From NCBI GenBank assembly GCA_050701635.1, contig JBOGDF010000018.1, positions 1 through 29,532 on the forward strand: a stretch of DNA of 29,532 nucleotides, in the 5' to 3' direction. Source of the stretch: WHSM01 sp050701635 (GTDB lineage Bacteria; Actinomycetota; Actinomycetes; Mycobacteriales; Micromonosporaceae). A program made the translations under genes and the position numbers. Of this stretch, positions 16,070-22,168 are shown piece after piece. The stretch's first letter is position 1, and every line of letters starts with the position of its first letter. The notes beneath the pieces were generated by a model. It made no database searches. It saw nothing but the letters and a program-made list of their open reading frames with translations, and was not told the origin of the DNA.

Positions 16070-17143
16070 CTAGCGGTCGGCGGTGCCGCAGGACGCCCGT
16101 ACCACCAGCCGTGGCAGCAGCGAGACGTGCTGTGTCGCGGGGTCGTCGCTGCACAGCCGCCGCATCAGCACCTCTACGGCGGTCCGGCCGACGTCCAGCT
16201 TCGGCGGCGCGACCGCGGTCAGCGGTACCTCCGCGAGCGCGGCGACCTCGTCGTCGTACGCGACGATCGCCAGCTCCCGTGGTACGTCGAGCCCGCGTGC
16301 GCGGGCGGTCTGGGCGAACGCCATCGCGTCCTCGTCGACGTGCACCAGCACCGCGGTGACCCCGCCGTCGCGGCACCTGTCGATCAGGCCGTCGAGGTGG
16401 CGGGCCCGCCGCCGCGGGTCGTTGTCGAACCGCGGCAGCAGCGTCGGTGGCAGGCCACCGTCGGACAGGCCGAGCGCCGCCATCGCCTCGCGGTAGCCGT
16501 CGATGAGCCAGCGGGTGGTCGGGCTGCCCTCCCGGGCGGCGAGCGCGATCGTGCGGTGCCCGGCACCGGCGAGGTGCTCGACCGCCAGCCGGGCGCCCGC
16601 AGCGTGGTCGGTGCGTACGTAGTCCAGCCCGCGGCCGGCCGGACCGCCGACCCGCTCGAGCAGTACGGTCGGCAGGCTCAGGCCGGCCACCCACTCGCCG
16701 ATCTCCGGGTCGGTGTCCGGCGGCTCGCTGGTGGACAGCAGCAGGCCGTGCACCCCGGCCTTGACCAGCCGCGCGACCTGGTCGCGCTCCTCGTCGGCGT
16801 GGTAGTGCGAGATCGCCAGCACGATCCGTACGCCGGTGGCCGCCGCGGCGGTCTCGGCGCCGCGGATCACGGCGGGGTAGTAGTAGCTGGCGGACGGCAC
16901 CACCATGCCGACGCTGGCCCGCGTCGCTGGACGCCGCGACGGCCCCGGGGTGCTGGCGCGCAGCGTGGCGCCGCCGTGCACCCGGTCGAGCAGCCCCTCG
17001 TCGACCAGGGCGGTCACGTCCCGGCGGACCGTCACGGTGGAGACGCCGAGGTGTTCGGCCAGGTCGGAGACGCGTACCACGCCGCGGAGACGGGCCCGCT
17101 GCAGGATCGCCTCCCTGCGCTCGGCTGCTATCCGCATGTCCAT
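16070..17143 (-). CDS. DeoR-type HTH / LacI-type sensor transcriptional regulator
   Basis: This 357-residue DNA-binding protein joins two modules. Residues 1-60 form a DeoR-like winged helix (RREAILQRARLRGVVRVSDL, then HLGVSTVTVRRDVTALVDEGLL and RVHGGA). Residues 75-350 resemble the periplasmic-binding-protein-like sensor of LacI/GalR regulators (VGMVVPSASYYYPAVIRG, VDEDAMAFAQTARARGLDVP, LAIVAYDDE). Such hybrids are known as sugar-responsive repressors in actinobacteria. It lies directly upstream of the transporter operon and divergent from the DUF2264 remnant, so it most likely controls this locus. Starts at 17143 or 17137 are both possible. GGAAGG lies close to the first and at better distance from the second. 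Confidence 0.9.
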   Translation of the reverse strand: MDMRIAAERREAILQRARLRGVVRVSDLAEHLGVSTVTVRRDVTALVDEGLLDRVHGGATLRASTPGPSRRPATRASVGMVVPSASYYYPAVIRGAETAAAATGVRIVLAISHYHADEERDQVARLVKAGVHGLLLSTSEPPDTDPEIGEWVAGLSLPTVLLERVGGPAGRGLDYVRTDHAAGARLAVEHLAGAGHRTIALAAREGSPTTRWLIDGYREAMAALGLSDGGLPPTLLPRFDNDPRRRARHLDGLIDRCRDGGVTAVLVHVDEDAMAFAQTARARGLDVPRELAIVAYDDEVAALAEVPLTAVAPPKLDVGRTAVEVLMRRLCSDDPATQHVSLLPRLVVRASCGTADR

Positions 17144-17186
17144 CCGCCTTCCGCCGGGACGGTCAGCGTACGATCGATCGACGCCG

Positions 17187-17207
17187 ATCGAAAGCGGCGG
17201 TTTCGAT
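17187..17207. promoter_or_regulatory. Inverted-repeat operator between the regulator and DUF2264 genes
   Basis: ATCGAAA (17187-17193) and TTTCGAT (17201-17207) form a perfect 7-base inverted repeat around a 7-base spacer. The half-site ATCGAAAGC recurs at 16062-16070. On the minus strand the repeat overlaps a likely -35 region ahead of TACGCT (17166-17171), so it could mediate autoregulation and also control the divergent plus-strand gene. Confidence 0.5.
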
Positions 17208-17221
17208 AAGTTACGGATGGC

Positions 17222-17250
17222 TTGACGGTGGTCACGCCGCCTCGGATGCT
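17222..17250 (+). promoter_or_regulatory. Promoter of the DUF2264 remnant
   Basis: TTGACG (17222-17227) and GATGCT (17245-17250) are spaced by 17 bases. A ribosome-binding site AGGAGG follows at 17271-17276. The promoter and binding site survive although the gene behind them is broken. Confidence 0.45.
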
Positions 17251-17282
17251 GGACACCCCGTCTGCACCGCAGGAGGCATCCC

Positions 17283-17774
17283 GTCGACCCGCCGTACACG
17301 TCGCCGCCGTTTCCGCTGCCACCCGACGACCGGGAACGGAGCCCGTTCACCGGGTACGGCCGCGCGCACTGGCTGGCCGCGGCCGACGGCATGCTCCACG
17401 CCGCGAGCGGGTACGCGTCCCCGGGTCGGGCGCGGATCCTGCCGCCGGGGCGACCGTCGTGGTCGGGATCGGAATCCGACGCGCTGGAGGGGTACGCCCG
17501 GACGTTCCTGCTGCTCGCGTTCCGGGTCGCCGCCGGTGCACCACCGGGGGCCCTGCTGGCGCGGTACGCCGACGGGCTGGCGGCCGGCACCGATCCGGCC
17601 CATCCCGAGGCGTGGCCGCGGATCGGCCCGGACTGCCGGCAGGCCGCGGTCGAGGCGTACGCCATCGCGTACGGCCTGCACCTGACCCGGCCCTGGCTGT
17701 GGGACGGGCTGGACGACGGTGTGCGGTCGAGGGTGGTCGACTGGCTGTCCGGGGTGTTCGGGTGGCAGCTGCCG
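17283..17774 (+). pseudogene. DUF2264 protein, 5' remnant with lost start codon
   Basis: The frame encodes SPFTGYGRAHWLAAADGML and then SPGRARILPPGRPSWSG and LEGYARTFLLLAFRVAAGAP, the N-terminal pattern of DUF2264 proteins, which are alpha-barrel proteins of about 600 residues found near polysaccharide lyases. Only about 164 residues remain before the match stops at SGVFGWQLP. AGGAGG at 17271-17276 is followed after six bases by GTC (17283-17285), exactly where a GTG start would be expected. No ATG, GTG or TTG occurs in frame between the stop at 17223 and ATG 17391, although family similarity starts well before 17391. The gene therefore appears truncated and start-less. It continues in frame into a thioesterase fragment. 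Confidence 0.75.
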
Positions 17775-18000
17775 GATATCTACGGGCATGTCAATAACGC
17801 GGTGTATTACACGTATATGGACACCGTGATCAACAGCTGGCTGATCCGCGAGGGTGGGCTGGACATCCACCACGGCAACGTGATCGGGCTGTGCGTGCAG
17901 TCGCACTGCGAGTTCAAGGCCCCCGCCGCGTACCCGGAGACGTTGCGGGCGGGGTTACGGGTCGGGCGCCTGGGTCGCTCCAGCGTCCGGTACGAGGTGG
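17774..18000 (+). repeat. Thioesterase repeat, copy A (high-identity part)
   Basis: By hand alignment these 227 bases match 19900-20126 with about ten differences. Identity falls sharply after 18000 and is lost by about 18085. The left edge is abrupt: unrelated sequence precedes the shared GGA(T/C)ATC in both copies. Confidence 0.8.
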
Positions 18001-18125
18001 GCCTGTTCCGTGACGACACACTGCTGGCCGAGGGGCACTTCGTACACGTCTTCGTGGACCGTGAGACTCGCCGCCCGACGCCGGTCGGAGACAAGCTGCG
18101 ATCAGCGCTCACGAGGCTAACGTAA
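17775..18125 (+). pseudogene. 4HBT (hotdog) acyl-CoA thioesterase fragment A
   Basis: The frame encodes DIYGHVNNAVYYTYMDTVINSW, the active-site region of YbgC-like hotdog thioesterases, and continues to what looks like a natural C-terminus about 116 residues later (HFVHVFVDRETRRPT). The N-terminal strand of the family, normally ending in an RWxDxD-type motif just before this point, is missing. It is joined in frame to the DUF2264 remnant, so an open frame runs from 17391 to 18125 and could make a chimeric 244-residue protein. Loss of the N-terminus makes thioesterase activity unlikely. The likely Asp of the active site is the first residue of the fragment. Confidence 0.75.
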
Positions 18126-18202
18126 CTGGGTAGGCTTTCGTGGCTTGATCACGCGGCAACGCCGACCCGTCCTTCAAACCGAATCCTGAGGCCTGGTCTG
18201 AG

Positions 18203-18208
18203 TATGCT
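18203..18208 (+). promoter_or_regulatory. Leaderless-type -10 element of the DUF262 gene
   Basis: TATGCT ends six bases before ATG 18215, the same geometry as the propeller gene promoter. No ribosome-binding site precedes the ATG. A clear -35 is not seen. The gap 18126-18202 otherwise holds no gene. Confidence 0.5.
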
Positions 18209-18214
18209 TGGCAT

Positions 18215-19324
18215 ATGGCTCAAGTACCCGACAACTCCCACGACGGCGATGTCGAATTCGACGATCCCGCTTCGGAGGTCGCTGATCGACAGTCGTCTCC
18301 GCCAAGTTACGAGATCGCCACATACCCGGCAGACTTCACGCTAGAGGTCTTAGCCACTAAGTGGGATTCCAACGAACTGTTCATACCACCGTTTCAGCGC
18401 GGGTTCGTGTGGAGCCAGGTGCAGGCCAGCAAGCTCATCGAGTCGTTTCTTGTCGGGCTCCCGGTTCCTTCGATATTCCTCTACACGGATCGAAGCAGTG
18501 AGCGCCAAATGGTCGTGGACGGGCAGCAGCGTTTGCGATCCGTCTTCCACTACTTCGAGGGATACTTTGGCGAAAGCAACTCCAAAGGGGCGCGAACTGT
18601 ATTCAAGCTCAAGGGGCTGAGTGAAGACTCACCCTACTACAACAAATCCTACGCGGATCTTCTCAGAGAGGATGAGGCGGCCGCGCGGCGACTCAGAAAT
18701 AGTGTTCTTCGCGCATTTGTGATACGTCAGCTAAACCCGCAAGACGATACCAGCGTCTTCCACATCTTCGAGCGCCTGAATACTGGCGGTACATTACTGC
18801 ACAATCAGGAGGTTCGCAATGCCGTGTGTGCTGGACCGTTCAATAACATGTTGCACCGTCTCAACGCTAATCCACATTGGCGGCAAATTCTCGGCAAGCC
18901 CAAGCTCGACTCCAGAATGCGTGATGTGGAATTGATCCTTCGATTCTTGGCGCTACACCATGCCGGAGACAAGTATGTGAAGCCGATGAAGGACTTCATG
19001 TCCCGCTACATGCGCACACATGCCCAGGCAGACGAGCTCCTGATCGAGCGTTATGAGCGCGAGTTCACCGAAACGGCGCGCACAGTAGTGTCGCACCTAG
19101 GCGAAAGGCCATTCCACCTATACGCAGGGTTTAACTCAAGTGCTTATGACAGTGTATTTCACGCAATAGCAAAGAACCTGGGCTCCGACCTGGACGGTTT
19201 GACGGAGAGGTGGGCGACGCTAAGGGAGTCTCCCAAACTTGAGGCGCTCGTACGGGGCGGAACCACCGATGTAGAACAGGTTCAGGGTCGACTGGCATTG
19301 GTCGAGAGAACGCTGTTTCCATGA
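18215..19324 (+). CDS. DUF262 (GmrS/ParB-like N-terminal domain) protein
   Basis: This 369-residue protein has the DUF262 signatures in order: PPFQRGFVW (58-66), the nucleotide-handling motif VVDGQQRLRS (100-109), and FERLNTGGTLLHNQEVRNAV (185-204). DUF262 occurs in GmrSD type IV restriction enzymes and in SspE, where DGQQR is tied to nucleotide hydrolysis. Those proteins add a DUF1524 HNH nuclease, which is absent here: after residue 210 the sequence is a helical C-terminus with no HNH motif. The partner gene begins in the stop codon (ATGA), so the two are coupled. Composition is mid-50s %G+C in sampled lines, against about 70% around it, pointing to transfer. A defence role is inferred. Confidence 0.88.
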   Translation: MAQVPDNSHDGDVEFDDPASEVADRQSSPPSYEIATYPADFTLEVLATKWDSNELFIPPFQRGFVWSQVQASKLIESFLVGLPVPSIFLYTDRSSERQMVVDGQQRLRSVFHYFEGYFGESNSKGARTVFKLKGLSEDSPYYNKSYADLLREDEAAARRLRNSVLRAFVIRQLNPQDDTSVFHIFERLNTGGTLLHNQEVRNAVCAGPFNNMLHRLNANPHWRQILGKPKLDSRMRDVELILRFLALHHAGDKYVKPMKDFMSRYMRTHAQADELLIERYEREFTETARTVVSHLGERPFHLYAGFNSSAYDSVFHAIAKNLGSDLDGLTERWATLRESPKLEALVRGGTTDVEQVQGRLALVERTLFP

Positions 19325-19803
19325 GCCTCGTCCGGGTCACGGACGCACTGGAGCAGTGCCGACGGCATATCGAGGCAGCGGGTGTCCCGGACCCGCAGAT
19401 CGAGGCGATCTTGACCGCGTATGTCTCTGCCGTGGCGTATGCAGGATTTGAGGCCGAGGTGCGATCGATCGTTTCGTTACGTGCGCATTCTGCTCGGCAA
19501 GATGATCGGGAAATCGCCTTTGGTCAATATGCGGCCGTGCGGCTGGTCAGGTCGATCAGGGTTAGCGATCTTACCGGCCTTGCAGCTGCATTTCATCCCG
19601 ACTGTCGGGATGCCTTTAGGGCTCGACTGAACCCCGAAGAGCAAAGCGCTTGGGATTCCATCATTAACAACCGTCACGGTTTGGCGCATGAGGAACGGGA
19701 TCCAAGCTCACGCATCAGCAACCTGACCTTTGCCGAGCTGGAAGACCTATATCCAAGGGCGCTGAATGTCCTGGATGTCTTTCGGCAAGCGTTGTTCAGT
19801 TAG
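19321..19803 (+). CDS. HEPN-domain protein, putative RNase partner of DUF262
   Basis: This 160-residue, mostly helical protein carries NNRHGLAHEE at 116-125. Arg118 and His123 give the R-x4-H motif of HEPN ribonucleases, and the preceding Asn is also typical. The layout (long helices, then the motif, then a Leu-rich closing helix around FAELEDLYPRALNVLDVF) resembles small HEPN proteins of the RiboL-PSP / MAE_28990 kind, which I recall as neighbours of DUF262 genes. The exact family needs a profile search. It starts at ATG 19321, overlapping the DUF262 stop by four bases. It may cleave RNA when released or activated by DUF262, but this is inference. The 97 bases after the stop contain no gene. 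Confidence 0.78.
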   Translation: MSLVRVTDALEQCRRHIEAAGVPDPQIEAILTAYVSAVAYAGFEAEVRSIVSLRAHSARQDDREIAFGQYAAVRLVRSIRVSDLTGLAAAFHPDCRDAFRARLNPEEQSAWDSIINNRHGLAHEERDPSSRISNLTFAELEDLYPRALNVLDVFRQALFS

Positions 19804-19899
19804 GTCACGTAGTGGATCTCGCTCGCAAGGCCGGAACGCGTCGGCGCCGAGCACCCTATGGTTGTGCCGCAGATTTGTTACCTCCTACGCGTCGTTGTT

Positions 19900-20126
19900 G
19901 GACATCTACGGGCATGTCAATAACGCGGTGTATTACGCGTATATGGACACCGTGGTCAACAACTGGCTGATCCGCGAGGGTGGGCTGGACATCCACCACG
20001 GCAACGTGATCGGGCTGTGCGTGGAGTCGCACTGCGAGTTCAAGGCCCCCGCTGCGTACCCGGAGACGTTGCGGGCGGGGTTACGAGTCGGGCGTCTGGG
20101 CCGCTCCAGTGTCCGGTACGAGGTGG
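19900..20126 (+). repeat. Thioesterase repeat, copy B (high-identity part)
   Basis: This is the partner of 17774-18000, same orientation, 2126 bases further on. Mismatches are mostly in third codon positions, so both copies descend from functional genes or the 5' part was homogenised by conversion. The left boundary is at the same codon as in copy A. Confidence 0.8.
19901..19918. repeat. Imperfect palindrome at the left edge of the thioesterase repeats
   Basis: GACAT-CTACGGGC-ATGTC is a 5-base inverted repeat around an 8-base centre. Copy A (17775-17792) has GATAT in the left arm. It lies exactly where the two repeats begin. The geometry is like a tyrosine-recombinase core site, but the bases also encode the conserved DIYGHV, so chance is a real alternative. 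Confidence 0.3.
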
Positions 20127-20275
20127 GTGTGTTCCGGGACGGCACCTTGCTCGCGGATGGACATTTCGTGCACGTCTTCGTCGACCGCGGCACCCGCTGC
20201 CCGACGACCATCGAAGGCGCGTTGCGGCATTCCCTGGAGCGGCTGGTGACCACAGCGGCGGAACGGCCGAATTGA
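19901..20275 (+). pseudogene. 4HBT (hotdog) acyl-CoA thioesterase fragment B
   Basis: The frame encodes DIYGHVNNAVYYAYMDTVVNNW and runs about 124 residues to a stop after AAERPN. As in fragment A, the N-terminal strand before the active-site Asp is missing. The frame is open upstream to 19766, but that lies inside the HEPN gene in another frame, with no ribosome-binding site near any start, so expression is doubtful. TTG codons at 19895-19900 are possible starts without a Shine-Dalgarno site. The C-terminal part differs from fragment A (GTRCPTTIEGALRHSLERL), so the two are paralogues and not a recent duplication. Confidence 0.75.
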
Positions 20276-20566
20276 CACCGTCTCAGCGGCCAAACTAACG
20301 CCAGACCAGCGGCTGGATTAACGCGTCAGCCGCGCTGCAGCAGTCACTTGGACATGTGTCGGTTGGTCAGGTCGCCGTACGTTTCGACACCGGCCTGCTC
20401 GATTCGACGAGATATTCGGCCTCCTCATAAGCCCGCAGACCAGATCCTGAAGAAGGCAACCCGTAAACAACTCCAGAATCGGTCCACTACCAAGTGGCAA
20501 AGCGCTGTCAGGCGACAACGAGCCGTTCCAGCGCCCGCCGCAGCACCCGGGCGATCGCTGTGGGGC
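20276..20566. other. Junction stretch with no recognisable gene
   Basis: These 291 bases between thioesterase fragment B and the start of beta-helix similarity are somewhat lower in G+C than the flanking host genes. An open frame crosses them (ATG at 20348), but its translation is Arg/Pro-rich and unlike an exported protein's signal peptide. On the minus strand a short frame encodes RAYEEAEYLVESSRP, which I do not recognise. It is probably the scar of the insertion or deletion. Confidence 0.5.
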
Positions 20567-22018
20567 GACGGTTCTCCCGGTCCAGCCGACTACCACACCG
20601 GCGTCTACATCGGCGGCAACCAGATCATCAGCGCCGGCGGCGACGGCATCGTGGTGCACGGCTCGGACGGGCCGCTGATCGAGCACAACCGGTTCGACAA
20701 CGGAGGCGGCGGGGCCTACCCCTTCGTGGCGGGCAACTTCGCCGGGATGTGGGCGATCAACTCCAAGAACCCGGTGTTCCAGTTCAACGAGGTGACCCGG
20801 CAGTATCCGTCCATATTCGACTCCACCGCCTGGGACTGCGACGGCGGCATCATCGGGACCTGCCTCTACCAGTACAACTTCTCGCACAACAACGCCGGCG
20901 GGTTCTTCCTCGGCTGCCAGTCCTGTACGGCCTTCCCGAACTACAAGGCGACGCAGGTGCTGCGCTACAACATCTCCCAGGAGGACTGCCGGATCGAGGC
21001 GAACCTGGAGAACCAGTCACCCACCCAGCTGTACGGCAACACCTTCTACTGCATGAGCAAGCCGATGAGCGCGAAGCTGCCCACCGGCGCGTCGGCGAAC
21101 ACCACGGTCGCCAACAACATCTTCGTGGCCCCCAGCGGCGCGCTGCCGACCGGCGAGAACCTGTCGTACCGGAGCAACCTGTACTGGGGCGGCGTGACCG
21201 CGCCCGCTGGTGAGACCGGCGCGGTGAAGGCAGACCCGAAGCTCAACTACCCGGGCGGTACGGCGCGCGGCTTCAACTCCGCGGACGGCTACCGGCTCAC
21301 CCAGGGCTCACCCGCGCTCGGCGCCGGTACGGCGGTCGCCGGGCTCGGCGTACGGGACTACTTCGGCGGCGCGGTGCCCGGGCCGGACGGGAAGGTCAAC
21401 ATCGGGGCGTACAACGGCGCCGGCGTGGCGCCCAAGACGTACGGGTCGCTGCGCGAGGCGTTCAACAACGTCGGTATCTCCCGCGACGACAACCCGAAGC
21501 TCGGTGGCCTGTCCCTGTCCGGACGCAGCTACTCCGGCCAAGCCCTGGAAGCGGCCGGCTTCCGGTACGGCACCGTGGTCTCCAACGGCGTCAGCTTCGA
21601 CTGGCCACACCGCTACTACGGCTTCCCCGACAACGTGAAAGCCGCCGGTCAGACCATCGCGGTGTCCGGCACCGGCGCCAAGCTCGCGTTCCTCGGCGCG
21701 GCGGCGTACGGCGGTGAGTCCGGCACCGGCACGGTCCGCTACAGCGACGGCAGTACTTCGACGTACACCCTGTCGTTCACCGACTGGTGGGCGAGCACGC
21801 CGACCGGCGGCAACGCCACGGCGGCGACGATGACCTACCACCACAAGCCGCCGACCACGTACAACAACCCGGCGACCGGCCGCGACGAACAAGACGTACG
21901 CCTCTGGTACGCCAGCGTCCCGATCACCGCCGGCAAGACGGTCACCGCGATCACCCTGCCCACCGGCAGCCCCCTGGCCAACGCCGGTCTGCATATCTTC
22001 GCCATGGCGATCGCGTGA
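20567..22018 (+). pseudogene. Right-handed beta-helix / carbohydrate-binding protein, 5' truncated
   Basis: From about 20585 the frame reads HTGVYIGGNQIISAGGDGIV and further parallel beta-helix coils (PLIEHNRFDN, VFQFNEVTRQ, LYQYNFSHNN, VLRYNISQED, TQLYGNTFYC, TTVANNIFVA), as in polysaccharide lyases and glycosidases of the pectate-lyase fold. From about 21440 follows a beta-sandwich resembling carbohydrate-binding modules (AFNNVGISRDDNP, KLAFLGAAAYGG, YSDGSTSTYTLSFTDWW). Related exported proteins have a signal peptide and several helix coils before this point. Here those are replaced by unrelated sequence, so roughly the first couple of hundred residues seem lost. It was probably an extracellular enzyme of the same polysaccharide locus. 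Confidence 0.7.
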
Positions 22019-22063
22019 TGTCAGGGCACGTCCAGAGTTATCCAAACAGCAGCAAATGGTCTA

Positions 22064-22091
22064 TTGACAGTCCATAAGGTCTGCGTACCGT
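22064..22091 (+). promoter_or_regulatory. Sigma-70-type promoter of the phospholipase C gene
   Basis: TTGACA (22064-22069, a perfect -35) is followed after 16 bases by TACCGT (22086-22091), matching TANNNT. The start of transcription would be near 22098, leaving about 70 bases of leader. Confidence 0.6.
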
Positions 22092-22147
22092 GCCACCTAG
22101 CAAAGGTCTTGCGGGCAGTCCATAACGACGTAGGCCCGTGCCACGTA
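22068..22147 (+). repeat. 48-base-spaced direct repeat in the phospholipase promoter and leader
   Basis: CAGTCCATAA and CCGTGCCAC, ten bases apart, occur at 22068-22099 and again at 22116-22147. The 32-base units are identical in both outer blocks and differ in the middle. The first overlaps the promoter, the second lies in the leader, so the blocks may bind a regulator. Confidence 0.6.
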
Positions 22148-22168
22148 CATGACCTGGGGAGGCAACTC

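Noticed and set aside
16070..17665. Longer regulator beginning upstream of 17143
   Set aside because: The extension crosses the divergent promoter, operator and DUF2264 remnant, and translates to Arg/Ala-rich sequence without a fold. The DeoR-like helix begins right at MDMRIAAERR.
18215..19803. Complete GmrSD type IV restriction system
   Set aside because: The DUF262 protein has no DUF1524/HNH motif and the second gene is a small HEPN protein, so only the first half resembles GmrS.
17774..20126. Thioesterase repeats as attL/attR of one integrative element
   Set aside because: Integration within one gene should leave one copy with the 5' part and the other with the 3' part. Both copies here lack the 5' part and keep different 3' ends, and no integrase gene lies between them.
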